From Bradyrhizobium sp. sGM-13 (GTDB taxonomy: Bacteria > Pseudomonadota > Alphaproteobacteria > Rhizobiales > Xanthobacteraceae): 64,000 bases of DNA. A model generated the notes under the pieces. That model was not told the origin of the DNA and made no database searches. It saw only the letters and a program-made list of their open reading frames with translations. The translations under genes and the position numbers were made by a program. Positions within the stretch are counted from its first letter, which is position 1. Every line of letters begins with the position of its first letter. The stretch is taken from contig NZ_JAGWDK010000007.1 of assembly GCF_018398875.1 (NCBI RefSeq), forward strand, positions 1 through 64,000. The letters are read 5' to 3'. This document shows positions 1 to 8,225 of the stretch, piece after piece.

Positions 1-61
1 ATCAACTCGCGGTGGGACTTGCACCCACAAGAGTACGCTCATGCTGGGCGCACAAAACAAA

Positions 62-90
62 CCGCCCACCTGCGGGTCGCAGATGGGCGG
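62..90 (-). terminator. Rho-independent terminator after the DUF2852 gene
   Basis: A 13-bp inverted repeat (CCGCCCAcCTGCG / CGCAGaTGGGCGG, one mismatch) closes a 3-base loop. Read on the minus strand it is followed by the T-rich run TTTGTTTTG. It lies about 65 bases past the stop of the minus-strand gene ending at 156, so it probably ends that transcript. The first 60 bases of the window hold nothing I recognise. Confidence 0.7.
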
Positions 91-155
91 CTATACCGCC
101 GTCGGGCGCCATGGGGGCATCACGCCTGCGGCTGAACTCCACTCACCGTTGACGA

Positions 156-641
156 TCAGCCCTGCTGCGGCTGGTCGTTCGGCGGAGTCGGACGCTGGCG
201 GTGCTGCGCCATGAAGGCGTCGAACTCTTCCTTGTCCTTGGCCTGGCGCAGACGCTCGAGGAAGTTCTTGAACTCGACCTGCTCTTCCTCGAGCCGGCGC
301 AGGGTTTCCATGCGGTACTCGTCGAAGGCGCGGTTGCCGCTGGACGGCGGGCCGAATCCGAAGCCGCCAAAGCCGCGACGCTCCATGCGGTCGCGCATCC
401 GGTCCATCTTGTACTGCATCCGCTCCATCTTGTTCTGCCAGCGGTCTCCGTTGCTCCAGCAACCCATTTTTCTGCTCCCTAGTGTGAAAAGGAGAAGGGC
501 AAGCCCGATCGGCCACCAGATGATGAAGCCGAGGATAGTCACCACGATCCAGCCGGGGTGCCAGGGGCTCTCAAGCATATGCGGTCGATAGGTCTGTTCC
601 GTCTGACCGCGCCATCGATTGACATCTGCGGTGTAGGCCAT
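156..641 (-). CDS. DUF2852 domain membrane-anchored protein
   Basis: About 161 residues, function unknown. The N-terminal third (MAYTADVNRWRG...) leads into one strongly hydrophobic segment (roughly residues 30-55, with WIVVTILGFIIWW). After that comes a basic, methionine/arginine-rich heptad-like stretch (MERMQYKMDRMRDRMERR), a Gly/Phe patch, then a charged coiled-coil-like C-terminus ending in proline/glutamine. This matches my recollection of the DUF2852 family of alphaproteobacteria. I chose the ATG at 641 because GGAGAGGG lies just upstream; an ATG at 653 is possible. It is monocistronic, with a terminator hairpin downstream at 62-90. Confidence 0.85.
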   Translation of the reverse strand: MAYTADVNRWRGQTEQTYRPHMLESPWHPGWIVVTILGFIIWWPIGLALLLFTLGSRKMGCWSNGDRWQNKMERMQYKMDRMRDRMERRGFGGFGFGPPSSGNRAFDEYRMETLRRLEEEQVEFKNFLERLRQAKDKEEFDAFMAQHRQRPTPPNDQPQQG

Positions 642-779
642 TTCCCTCTCCATGACGGCAATCACGCCGTTGTGAATGTAAATAACATTTACATACCTAA
701 ACCATCCCGCGTTTTTGTCAAGCGGGCGGCTGGCCGCAGCCCGCAAAAATTATTTGATCAGCGTGGGAAGGCAGCGAAG

Positions 780-923
780 TCAAAACGCCAGACACCGAAG
801 GCGCAGCAATTCATCGAGAGGCGGACTGAACCCAAACAGCCAGAAGCGCCAGATCGGCAGCGTGGCCACTGCGAGACCCAAACCAAAGATCGGGTACATC
901 AACGCTGGCGGGAGCCGACTCAT
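780..923 (-). CDS. small membrane protein coupled to DUF2243 gene
   Basis: A 47-residue reading frame whose ATG overlaps the stop of the upstream DUF2243 gene (ATGA), which suggests translational coupling. The product has one hydrophobic segment (PIFGLGLAVATLPIWRFWLF) and a short polar tail. I do not recognise a family. It may be a genuine small inner-membrane partner of the DUF2243 protein, or the surviving start of a longer gene that has lost its 3' part. Confidence rests only on the overlap and the hydrophobic composition. Confidence 0.45.
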   Translation of the reverse strand: MSRLPPALMYPIFGLGLAVATLPIWRFWLFGFSPPLDELLRLRCLAF

Positions 924-1429
924 GATGGCTTCCCCCATCTCCCCGCCCTCATGATCAGCCACCCGATCGCGATCATGGCGATGCCCCAGATGGTGAATCC
1001 GATATCCCATATCGGCCAATGCTCGCGCGCCACCGTCTCGTTGACGTGGTGAATGCCAAGCACGTGATGATCCACGACGCCTTCAACTGTGTTGAAGATG
1101 CCAAAACCGAGCAGCATCGTGCCGACGAGTAGCTTGGTTGACCAATAGAGGTGCGCGCGATGAGCGGCGCGCCACAAGAGAAATAGTCCGATCAGCACGA
1201 AGACATAAGTGGCGCTATGAAAGATGCCGTCCCATCGGGTGTTAAGTTCGAGGTTCTCGATGTTATTTACCGGGTACCAGTTGCTCAGCATGTGGTGCCA
1301 TTGCAGCAACTGGTGCAGAACGATTCCATCAAAAAAGCCTCCAAGGCCCAGGCCGAAGAAAATGCCCGCTGCTACAGGGAAAGATCGTTTTTCGGTCACG
1401 CCAAGTGAATTCGCGCCTGCCGTTATCAT
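920..1429 (-). CDS. DUF2243 domain membrane protein
   Basis: 169 residues with about four transmembrane segments: roughly residues 18-40 (AAGIFFGLGLGGFFDGIVLH), 72-88, 100-118 and 140-160. The histidine-rich motifs LHQLLQWHHMLS and VDHHVLGIHHV recur in DUF2243 proteins, which sit in the inner membrane and have no established function. The His pairs could bind metal or heme, but that is inference. AGGA sits about 11 bases before the ATG. The gene overlaps the following small ORF by four bases. Confidence 0.88.
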   Translation of the reverse strand: MITAGANSLGVTEKRSFPVAAGIFFGLGLGGFFDGIVLHQLLQWHHMLSNWYPVNNIENLELNTRWDGIFHSATYVFVLIGLFLLWRAAHRAHLYWSTKLLVGTMLLGFGIFNTVEGVVDHHVLGIHHVNETVAREHWPIWDIGFTIWGIAMIAIGWLIMRAGRWGKPS

Positions 1430-1507
1430 CGCCGCATCATCCTGTTAGAGACATGCAACAGGGAAGATCAGCGCGAGTTCCTCAGATGGAGCTCATCAAA
1501 TCGCCGG

Positions 1508-2233
1508 CTATTTGGGCTTGCCCCAAGGACCCGAAGGTCCGTTGCTAGAGGGCGGCACCGGCGGCGGCCCTGGCGGCTTCTGGTCGGTAGTCCGGCGGTC
1601 GGTTGGGAAGCCGAGGCCGCGCAGATAAATCAGCACTTCCGCTTCCAACAGCTCTTCCGGCGACATCGGCAATTTGCGGCGCGCGGCGTCGCCGCGGCCG
1701 AACAGCGAGGCTATGCCGTGCGACATCGACCAGATATGCAGCGCCATCATCATCGCGGGAGGCCGCGGCATGCCGGGCGGCGCCAGGGCGGCGAGCCGCT
1801 CGGCGGCGGCGCGAATGATCGCGAACGCGCGCTCGCTGGCAGCCATCAATGTCGGGCTCGAATCGACAGGCACCCCGGATTCGAACATCGCCGAATAGAA
1901 CGCTGGCTCGTTGCGGGCGAAGGCAAGATAGGCCTTGCCGACCCGTTCGAACGCCGTGACCGTGTCCGGGCGGCCGTCGTCCCAGGCCTGCGTCAGCAGC
2001 GCCTCAAACTGCTCGAAGCCGCGCTGCGCGATCGAGGACAGCAATTCATCGCGGTCGCGAAAGTGGCGATAGGGCGCGGCCGGACTGACGCCGGCCATGC
2101 GTGCGGCGTCCGCAAAGGTGAAGCCGGCCGGGCCCTTTTGCGAAATCAGGTCGAGCGCCGCCTGCAGCAATGCCTCTTTCAGATTGCCGTGATGGTAGCC
2201 ACGCTCGCCGCGGCGGTCCTTTTGCCAACTCAT
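1508..2233 (-). CDS. TetR/AcrR family transcriptional regulator (WHG C-terminal domain)
   Basis: 241 residues. The N-terminal helix-turn-helix spans about residues 14-62 (GYHHGNLKEALLQAALDLI, then FADAARMAGVSPAAPYRHF), the signature of the TetR subgroup whose C-terminal ligand domain is of the TetR_C_33/WHG type. The last 25 residues are a proline-rich, probably disordered tail. A near-perfect inverted repeat overlaps its start codon (2231-2251), suggesting autoregulation. It is followed by the unrelated DUF2243 gene and preceded by the YCII cluster; which of these it controls cannot be decided from sequence. Confidence 0.88.
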   Translation of the reverse strand: MSWQKDRRGERGYHHGNLKEALLQAALDLISQKGPAGFTFADAARMAGVSPAAPYRHFRDRDELLSSIAQRGFEQFEALLTQAWDDGRPDTVTAFERVGKAYLAFARNEPAFYSAMFESGVPVDSSPTLMAASERAFAIIRAAAERLAALAPPGMPRPPAMMMALHIWSMSHGIASLFGRGDAARRKLPMSPEELLEAEVLIYLRGLGFPTDRRTTDQKPPGPPPVPPSSNGPSGPWGKPK

Positions 2234-2251
2234 GTTAAAGGCTTTTACATG
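2231..2251. promoter_or_regulatory. inverted repeat overlapping the TetR start codon (candidate operator)
   Basis: CATGTTAAA-GGC-TTTTACATG: nine-base arms with one mismatch. The left arm contains the start codon of the TetR gene that ends at 1508. Binding here would block initiation of its own gene, the usual TetR autorepression. No second copy was found in the window. Confidence 0.45.
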
Positions 2252-2353
2252 AGGTGGCCGTAAAGGTCACTTAATTTGAGGCCGTTAACTGGTGTTCATC
2301 AAGATTAACGGCGTGCGGGCGGCGCAAATTCCGACGATTCCAGCCGCCCCGGC

Positions 2354-2719
2354 CTAACCGCCCGGGATCGGAAGGACCGGCATGATCTCCACGCGCTCGC
2401 CGGGAAAGATCGTAAAGTGCGGGTGGTTCTCGAACATCTTTGCGGCGTCCTCATGCGAGCCGGCGCGCACCACCGTGAAGGCGCCCATCTCGTTTGCGAT
2501 GTCGGCAATACCGTCTGAATCGACCTTCTTGGTCTTGCCGAGCGGGCCGCCCATGGCGACGAGCGCCGCCTGGTGCTTTTCGACCCAAGCCTTCCACGCC
2601 GCGATTCCCTGCTGCTCCTTGGCGCGCCGCGCAGCCTCGGGCAACGCATTCCAGGCCGCCATTTTCGTACTGGTCTTGCTGCCGAGGAAGACTGCGAGGA
2701 ACGTATCGTTGGTGCTCAT
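2354..2719 (-). CDS. YCII-related (DGPF-family-like) protein
   Basis: 121 residues (MSTNDTFLAVFLGS...), a dimeric alpha-beta barrel fold related to YciI. It has the YCII-type C-terminal half (FTVVRAGSHEDAAKMFENHP, then FPGERVEIMPVLPIPGG) but lacks the DGPF tetrapeptide of its two neighbours. The start is set by GGAGGA about eight bases upstream of the ATG. It is the last of three YCII-type genes in tandem on the minus strand (2354-3674), possibly co-transcribed from the ECF-type promoter at 3733-3761. Such proteins commonly accompany ECF42 sigma factors; their substrates are unknown. Confidence 0.85.
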   Translation of the reverse strand: MSTNDTFLAVFLGSKTSTKMAAWNALPEAARRAKEQQGIAAWKAWVEKHQAALVAMGGPLGKTKKVDSDGIADIANEMGAFTVVRAGSHEDAAKMFENHPHFTIFPGERVEIMPVLPIPGG

Positions 2720-2804
2720 GAGGTTTTCCTCCCTTGCGGTTTGACTGATTGCGATAGGCCGTCGACTTGACGTCGGGCGGAGCCAAGTTACAGCGCCTCC
2801 CGGT

Positions 2805-3230
2805 TCACCGCGCCTTATGCGCATTTCCCTTCTGCAGCTCGTCGAAGCCCTTGGCGGCTTGCTGCACTTCCTCCGAGAAGTCGCCGATCTCCTGCACCTG
2901 GCGGATTTCGATGATCTCGTTTTCGGACGCCGGGCACTTCTTCGCCCACTCGATCGCCTCTTCGCGCGACTTCACGTTGATCATCCAGTAGCCGCCGAGC
3001 ACTTCCTTGGCCTCTGTGAAGGGACCGTCGGTCACGATGGGCTTGCCGGTGGCGAAGGAAACCCGCGCGCCCATCGAGGGCGGATGCAGCCCGTCGAGCG
3101 CGATCAGCACGCCGGCCTCCTTCAGCGCCTCGTTGTATTTCATCATCGCCTTGACGCGCTCGGGATCGAGCTGGACGTCCGGCGGCGCGGTCTCATAGCC
3201 CAAGGGGATCATTAGCATCATGAATCGCAT
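2805..3230 (-). CDS. YciI family protein with DGPF motif
   Basis: 141 residues. It begins MRFMMLMIPLGYE, the usual first beta strand of the family, and carries the hallmark DGPF in VTDGPFTEAKEVLGGYWMI at about residues 67-85. The C-terminus predicts a helix (DFSEEVQQAAKGFDELQK). DGPF proteins are small dimeric alpha-beta barrels regularly co-encoded with ECF42 sigma factors; the reaction is unknown. It lies 27 bases after the next DGPF gene (3258-3674) and so is probably in one operon with it. Confidence 0.9.
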   Translation of the reverse strand: MRFMMLMIPLGYETAPPDVQLDPERVKAMMKYNEALKEAGVLIALDGLHPPSMGARVSFATGKPIVTDGPFTEAKEVLGGYWMINVKSREEAIEWAKKCPASENEIIEIRQVQEIGDFSEEVQQAAKGFDELQKGNAHKAR

Positions 3231-3257
3231 GGCGGGCTCCGTGTTGTTCAGTTGCCG

Positions 3258-3674
3258 TCACTTCTTCGCGGTCTGCGCCCGCAGCCGCTCTTCCTGCTCG
3301 CGCAGCTCGGGCGTGAGGGCTTCGCCAAAATCTTCCGCAGAAAACACCTGGCGGATTTCGACCTCGTCGCCATCGCTGAACGGCGCGCGCTTCATCCAGT
3401 CGATCGCTTCATCGAGCGATTTGGCGTTGATCAGCCAGAAGCCGGCGACGAGATCACCCGAGAGCGGGAACGGACCGCGACTGGCACTGCCCCGCCCGCC
3501 TGCATACTTGATCCGCGCGCCATTCGAGGTCGGGTGCAGGCCTTCGCCCGCTTCCATCATGCCCGCCTTGACCAACTCCTCGTTGAATTTTCCCATCGCC
3601 GCCAGTTGTTCCGTAGTCGGCATCACGCCGGCTTCCGAATCCTTGTTCGCCTTCACAATCACCATGAATCGCAT
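3258..3674 (-). CDS. YciI family protein (DGPF variant, RGPF)
   Basis: 138 residues starting MRFMVIVKANKDSEAG. The diagnostic motif is altered to RGPF (SASRGPFPLSGDLVAGFWLI), with the following strand and helix (AKSLDEAIDWMKRAPF) conserved. A charged helical tail (LREQEERLRAQTAKK) ends the protein. It is the first gene of the three-gene YCII unit, and its upstream region carries a perfect match to the TGTCGG-N17-CGTCTT motif (3733-3761). That makes it a likely direct target of the ECF sigma factor encoded at 11860-13131. Confidence 0.9.
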   Translation of the reverse strand: MRFMVIVKANKDSEAGVMPTTEQLAAMGKFNEELVKAGMMEAGEGLHPTSNGARIKYAGGRGSASRGPFPLSGDLVAGFWLINAKSLDEAIDWMKRAPFSDGDEVEIRQVFSAEDFGEALTPELREQEERLRAQTAKK

Positions 3675-3732
3675 CGTCGTTCTCCGTGTTGATCTTCTTG
3701 GGCCGACCACTTGCCGCATCGGCTTCGTCAAC

Positions 3733-3761
3733 AAGACGAGCGGGCTTTTACGCCGCCGACA
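3733..3761 (-). promoter_or_regulatory. ECF42-type promoter motif upstream of the YCII operon
   Basis: On the minus strand it reads TGTCGG, 17 bases, CGTCTT. The downstream hexamer ends 58 bases before the ATG at 3674. The same two hexamers with the same spacing occur at 4978-5006, 11772-11800 and, with one change, at 13523-13551. All lie upstream of genes of the DGPF/ECF42 set. Confidence 0.65.
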
Positions 3762-3920
3762 TGTCAATGGAAATTATTTTGGCGCTATTCGAGCCCCGGG
3801 CGCGGTGCAGCAAGCTACCTAAAGCTCGATGCGCCGTAGAACGGGGCCCATCGCTGTGAGACGTAGTGGGCCCCGGTCCTTCGCGCCACGTCGCGTCCGA
3901 GAACGAAGCAAAGTGTGCCG

Positions 3921-4289
3921 CTAACCCGGCTGCCTGACGAACTTGCCATCCTGGTAGTTCGCGCCGAAATAGACGTCGATGCGCTTCACCTTGTCGCCAT
4001 CGAAGACAAGGAACTCGGTATTGCGAAAGCTCTTTCCGTCCTTGGCCGTGCAGCGGTAGGTCACAAAGGCCTGATCGCCGTCGACGAGAATCCGCTCCAG
4101 CTCGTGCCGTTCGATCCAGTCGCTGGACTGCCAGCAGCGCGCGAAATAGGTCGCTTTATCGATGTTGTCATCGAACGGACTGGTGAAGCGGAAATCCTCG
4201 CTGAAGGCATTCTCGACGAATTGGCGATCGTTGGACAGATAAGCTGCGAAGATCTTGCGGATCGTCTCCGCCTTGTTTGCTTCGGCCAT
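3921..4289 (-). CDS. SnoaL-like / nuclear transport factor 2 family protein
   Basis: 122 residues of the SnoaL/NTF2 alpha+beta cone fold: helix (ANKAETIRKIFAAYLSND), then FSEDFRFTSPFDDNID, then the curved sheet with ILVDGDQAFVTYRCTAKDG and FDGDKVKRIDVYFG. Families of this type include isomerases, cyclases and non-enzymatic domains, so no reaction can be assigned. It sits 11 bases downstream of the GST gene on the same strand and is probably read from the GST promoter. The 3768-3920 stretch between it and the YCII operon shows no gene. Confidence 0.88.
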   Translation of the reverse strand: MAEANKAETIRKIFAAYLSNDRQFVENAFSEDFRFTSPFDDNIDKATYFARCWQSSDWIERHELERILVDGDQAFVTYRCTAKDGKSFRNTEFLVFDGDKVKRIDVYFGANYQDGKFVRQPG

Positions 4290-4300
4290 TCAGCGCTCCT

Positions 4301-4954
4301 TTAGGGCTCTTTGGGTACCATCTGGAAATACGGTTCGGCTTCCTTCAACACGCGCGCGACGGAGGGACGCGCCTTCAGCCGCTCGAGATAGGCGCTGAGG
4401 TTTTTCTGCGCCTCACCGAACGGCATCGCCATGTTGCCGTAGAACAATGACGGCACTGCCGCGCAATCGGCGAGGCTGAACTCCTCGCCTATCGCCCAGC
4501 CGCCGTTTTCCATCTGCTGCTCGATCATGGCGTAGGAAGTGCGCAACTGCGCCCGCGCCTCCTCGATGCCGTACGGATCCCGCTTGCCCTCGGGCCGCAA
4601 CCGGTCCGTTACGATCTTCTGCATCGGCAGATGCACATAGAGATCGTAGAACCGGTCGCGCAGCCGGGTCTGCAAGGCACGGGCGGGATCCTCGGGAATA
4701 AGCCGGACGCGGCCGCGATAGTATGAATCGAGATGTTCGACGATGATGCTGGATTCCGGCACGGTCTGATCCCGTGCATCGTCGCGCAGCACCGGGAACT
4801 TGCCGATGCCCCACAGCTTCAGCAGCGCGGCGCGCTCGGCCGGATTGCCGAGATCGACGAGATTCGGCCGGAACGGAATGTCGTTCTCGTAGAGCGCGAT
4901 CAGCGCCTTCCAGCAGAACGAGGCCAGCGGGTGGAAGTGCAGCGTTAGCGACAT
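4301..4954 (-). CDS. glutathione S-transferase family protein
   Basis: 217 residues. The N-terminal thioredoxin-like domain (about 1-80) has LTLHFHPLASFCWKALIALYE with the family's S/C active-site region, cis-Pro in GKFPVL and PESSIIVEHLD for gamma-Glu binding. The all-helical C-terminal domain contains FSLADCAAVPSLFYG. It probably conjugates or reduces electrophiles in the cytosol. ATG at 4954 follows CGGAGTTTCC. A perfect ECF-type promoter motif lies 23 bases upstream (4978-5006), linking it to the ECF42/DGPF system, where GSTs are plausible satellites. Confidence 0.92.
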   Translation of the reverse strand: MSLTLHFHPLASFCWKALIALYENDIPFRPNLVDLGNPAERAALLKLWGIGKFPVLRDDARDQTVPESSIIVEHLDSYYRGRVRLIPEDPARALQTRLRDRFYDLYVHLPMQKIVTDRLRPEGKRDPYGIEEARAQLRTSYAMIEQQMENGGWAIGEEFSLADCAAVPSLFYGNMAMPFGEAQKNLSAYLERLKARPSVARVLKEAEPYFQMVPKEP

Positions 4955-4977
4955 GGAAACTCCGGTTTGCCGTTTGC

Positions 4978-5006
4978 AAGACGATCTGCGTCTGGTGACG
5001 CCGACA
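4978..5006 (-). promoter_or_regulatory. ECF42-type promoter motif upstream of GST
   Basis: Minus strand: TGTCGG, 17 bases, CGTCTT, ending 23 bases before the GST start codon. It is identical in both hexamers and in spacing to the motifs at 3733-3761 and 11772-11800. Confidence 0.65.
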
Positions 5007-5007
5007 T

Positions 5008-5553
5008 TTATGGCGCCGGCACGTAGCGCAGGATCACGATGCCGGTCGACAACGGCCGGCTGTCGAGCAGCTTCAGCTTGCGCTTTTCGCCCGGCTTGAA
5101 CAGTGGCGCGCCTCCGCCAAGGATGACAGGGCTTACCGCAATACGAAACTCGTCGATCAGCCCGTGCGGGATCAGGCTGCTGGCGAGATCGGCGCTGCCG
5201 AACAGAAAAATGTCCTTGGCGCTGTCGCGCTTCAGCCGCGCGACGGTCTCCGGCACATCGGCGCTGAACATCTGCGTGTTGTTCCAATCGGATGTCTTCA
5301 CCATGCGCGAGAAGACGTATTTCGGCGCGGCATTCATGATGTCGGCGACCTCGCCGGTCGCGCTCGGCCAGTGGCCCGCCATCAGCTCATAGGTGACGCG
5401 GCCAAACAGCAATCCGCCGGCGGCGTTCATCTGCTCGATCGACAATTGCTCCAGCTCCTCGCCCCAGACGTCGGAATGCCAAGAAATGTCGCGGTTGGGG
5501 CCTTCAACGAAGCCATCCAGCGTCATCAGGTTCCACATGATCAATTTCGCCAT
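5008..5553 (-). CDS. dihydrofolate reductase family protein (RibD C-terminal domain)
   Basis: 181 residues, a stand-alone RibD_C/DHFR-like NADPH reductase fold. It opens with MAKLIMWNLMTLDGFVEGPN (strand plus the LDG motif) and carries LLFGRVTYELMAGHWP, IFLFGSADLASSLIPHGLIDEF and VSPVILGGGAPLF, the last two being cofactor and sheet motifs of the family. Its own substrate is unknown; it is not RibD itself because the deaminase domain is absent. It is transcribed divergently from hxlR-type gene 5667-6164, with two palindromes between them that are likely its control sites. Confidence 0.9.
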   Translation of the reverse strand: MAKLIMWNLMTLDGFVEGPNRDISWHSDVWGEELEQLSIEQMNAAGGLLFGRVTYELMAGHWPSATGEVADIMNAAPKYVFSRMVKTSDWNNTQMFSADVPETVARLKRDSAKDIFLFGSADLASSLIPHGLIDEFRIAVSPVILGGGAPLFKPGEKRKLKLLDSRPLSTGIVILRYVPAP

Positions 5554-5582
5554 TGCGATTTCTCCCTAAACCGATTGCGAAT

Positions 5583-5623
5583 TGCAACCGGTTGCAGGAT
5601 GATCGAACTGGTGCAATATTGCA
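5583..5623. promoter_or_regulatory. paired palindromic operators between RibD_C gene and HxlR gene
   Basis: Two perfect palindromes with the same outer half-site: TGCAACCGGTTGCA (5583-5596) and TGCAATATTGCA (5612-5623), centres 28 bases apart. They lie in the 113-base divergent promoter region and are the best candidates for binding by the HxlR protein encoded at 5667. The 14-mer recurs exactly at 48431-48444. Confidence 0.6.
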
Positions 5624-5666
5624 AGCAGTTTTTTAGGGCGCCTCGGCGCCCGCCCTGGAGACGACC

Positions 5667-6164
5667 ATGACCGATGCCCAGCGCTCCGGCTGCCCGATCA
5701 ATCTTTCGCTGGAAGTGCTCGGCGACAAATGGAGCCTTCTGATCATCCGGGACATGATGTTCGGCAACCGGCGGCATTTTCGCGAGCTGCTGACCAAATC
5801 GGAGGAAGGCATCTCCTCCAACATCCTCGCCGACCGGCTGAAGACCCTGCTCGAGCAGGGCATCATCACCCGCGAGGACGATCCCACGCACAAGCAGAAG
5901 GGAATCTATTCGCTGACGGAGCAAGGCATCGAGCTCTTGCCTGTTCTCGCGCAGATGGCGGCCTGGGGTTACAAATATCTACCGGTCACCGAGGAGCTCG
6001 GCATCCGCGCGCGGCTGCTCAGCGAGGGCGGACCGAAAATGTGGGCCGAATTCATGGATGAGCTGCGCGAGAACCATCTCGGCGCAAAGCGGCGCAGGCG
6101 TAGCGGTCCTTCGGTCGGTGAGCGACTGCAGGCGGCGTACGAAAGCGTCGTGAACGGAAGATAG
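5667..6164 (+). CDS. HxlR family winged helix-turn-helix regulator
   Basis: 165 residues. The HxlR/DUF24 core covers about 9-100: CPINLSLEVLGDKWSLLIIRD, then FRELLTKSEEGISSNILADR (recognition helix) and the wing DDPTHKQKGIYSLTEQG. A cysteine at residue 9 is at the position that senses electrophiles or quinones in several HxlR proteins, so a redox role is possible but inferred. It is divergent from the RibD_C reductase gene, which it probably represses or activates through the palindromes at 5583-5623. No gene is visible in 6165-6362. Confidence 0.92.
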   Translation: MTDAQRSGCPINLSLEVLGDKWSLLIIRDMMFGNRRHFRELLTKSEEGISSNILADRLKTLLEQGIITREDDPTHKQKGIYSLTEQGIELLPVLAQMAAWGYKYLPVTEELGIRARLLSEGGPKMWAEFMDELRENHLGAKRRRRSGPSVGERLQAAYESVVNGR

Positions 6165-6374
6165 CCCCCGAGTCCGCTGCTGCATGCTCGTCCGGCGGGC
6201 GTCGCGCGCGGGGACATCCTTAAGATCAGCATTACGTCGCGATGCTATCCGTCATCTTACGGAGAATATCGTTAACGCATTCTTTTTTCATTTTGATCAA
6301 ACGTGGCTCGGACAAGGGGGGCTCGGCGGCATTAACCAGCAGCCTCGTCATTTACCCATGCAATGAGGCCTACG

Positions 6375-8060
6375 GTGTTTCAATTTCTCAAGAGCTCCTC
6401 GACAGACAAAGCGCTTGCCGACGCTCTCGGCCGCTCGCAGGCCGTTATCGAGTTCGGCATGGACGGCACGATTCTCGCCGCCAACAACAATTTCCTCAAA
6501 GCCCTCGGCTACTCGCTCGGCGAGATCAAGGGCAAGCATCACAGCATGTTCGTCGATCCATCGCAGCGCGACAGCGCAGCGTATCGCGACTTCTGGACGG
6601 CGCTCAAGCGCGGCGAATACCAGGCCGCCGAATACAGGCGGATCGGCAAGGGCGGCAGGGAAATCTGGATCCAGGCGACCTACAACCCCGTGCTCGACGG
6701 TAGCGGCAAACCTTGCAAGGTCGTGAAGTTCGCGACCGACATCACCGCCCGCAAGCTCAAAAGCATGGAGGATACCGGCCAGGTCGCCGCGATCAACCGT
6801 ACGCAGGCGGTCATTGCGTTCGAGATGGACGGCACCGTCGTCACCGCCAATGACAACTTCCTGAAAGCGATGGGCTATACGCTCGCCGAAATCCAGGGCA
6901 AGCATCACGGCATATTCGTCGCTCCGTCGGAGCGCGACAGCGCCGCCTACCGGCAGTTCTGGGCGAGCCTCAACCGCGGCGAAAGCCAACAGGCCGAGTA
7001 CAAGCGGATCGGCAAGGGCGGGAAGGAAGTCTGGATTCTCGCCTCCTACAACCCCGTGCTCGACGAGAAGGGCAGGCCGTTCCGGGTGGTGAAATTCGCC
7101 ACCGATATCTCCAGCCAGAAACTTTCGACCGCCGATCTCGCCGGCCAGATTGCCGCCATCGGCAAGTCGCAGGCCGTGATCGAGTTCAAGATGGACGGCA
7201 CCATCATCGGCGCCAACCAGAACTTCCTGAAGGCAGTCGGTTACGCGCTGGACGAGATCCGCGGCCGGCACCACAGCATGTTCGTCGAACAGACGGAGCG
7301 CGACAGCGCGGCCTATCGTGAATTCTGGGCGGCGCTCAACCGCGGGGAATATCAGGCGGCCGAATACAAGCGGATCGGCAAGCACGGCAAGGAGGTCTGG
7401 ATCCAGGCATCCTACAATCCGATCGTCGACCTCAACGGCAAGCCGTTCAAGGTGGTGAAATACGCCACCGACACCACCGCGCAAGCGCTAGTCCGGATGG
7501 GCAATGAGCGCGTGCGTGGCATGATGGAATCGGTGGCGGCAGGCGCCGAGGAACTGAACGCTTCGGTCCGGGAAATCTCCGAAGCCATGACCAAGTCGCG
7601 CGAGACGGCGGCGACCGCGGTCGGGCGGGTCGAGGCGGCCGACGCCCAGGCGCAGCGGCTGAACGAAGCGGCGCAGGCGATGAGCGGCATCGTGGAGCTG
7701 ATCGGCAACATCACCGGCCAGATCAACCTCTTGGCGCTCAATGCGACGATCGAATCGGCGCGCGCCGGCGAGGCCGGACGCGGCTTTGCCGTGGTGGCTT
7801 CCGAGGTTAAGAACCTCGCCACCCAGGCCAAGCAGGCGACCGACAAGATCGGCCAGGAGATCAGCAATCTCAACGGCATCTCCGGCGACGTCGTTGGCGC
7901 GCTTGACAGCATCAAGAGTGCGATCCAGGGCGTCAGCGAATATGTCACCGCCACCGCGGCCGCGGTCGAGGAGCAGAGCACGGTGACCGGCGAGATGTCG
8001 GCCAACATGCAGCGCGCCGCCGCGGAAGCGAAGGCGATCGCGCAGCGCGCGGGCGGTTAG
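6375..8060 (+). CDS. cytoplasmic methyl-accepting chemotaxis protein with three tandem PAS domains
   Basis: About 561 residues with no signal peptide or membrane segment. Three PAS domains repeat with an exact 122-residue period ([36 protein letters not shown]), each ending in a PAC-like VVKFATD. A coiled coil and an MCP signalling domain follow (about residues 380-560, hairpin tip [20 protein letters not shown] and [20 protein letters not shown]). It probably senses a soluble ligand or redox state and signals to CheA. I chose GTG at 6375 (GAGG six bases upstream); an ATG at 6363 without a ribosome site is the alternative. No CheA/CheW genes are nearby. Confidence 0.9.
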   Translation: MFQFLKSSSTDKALADALGRSQAVIEFGMDGTILAANNNFLKALGYSLGEIKGKHHSMFVDPSQRDSAAYRDFWTALKRGEYQAAEYRRIGKGGREIWIQATYNPVLDGSGKPCKVVKFATDITARKLKSMEDTGQVAAINRTQAVIAFEMDGTVVTANDNFLKAMGYTLAEIQGKHHGIFVAPSERDSAAYRQFWASLNRGESQQAEYKRIGKGGKEVWILASYNPVLDEKGRPFRVVKFATDISSQKLSTADLAGQIAAIGKSQAVIEFKMDGTIIGANQNFLKAVGYALDEIRGRHHSMFVEQTERDSAAYREFWAALNRGEYQAAEYKRIGKHGKEVWIQASYNPIVDLNGKPFKVVKYATDTTAQALVRMGNERVRGMMESVAAGAEELNASVREISEAMTKSRETAATAVGRVEAADAQAQRLNEAAQAMSGIVELIGNITGQINLLALNATIESARAGEAGRGFAVVASEVKNLATQAKQATDKIGQEISNLNGISGDVVGALDSIKSAIQGVSEYVTATAAAVEEQSTVTGEMSANMQRAAAEAKAIAQRAGG

Positions 8061-8225
8061 ATACCATCATCGAATGCGTCAGGTACGGGACAGCCGCCCG
8101 TACCGGATTTGCTATGCCGCGGCTCCACCGGGCAGCGCTGAAATCTGCATGATTGTCGCCGGGACATGCGACGGGGCCTGGGTTATAGGAGCGGGAACTC
8201 TTCTCTCTCGCAAACGGACCCGCCC

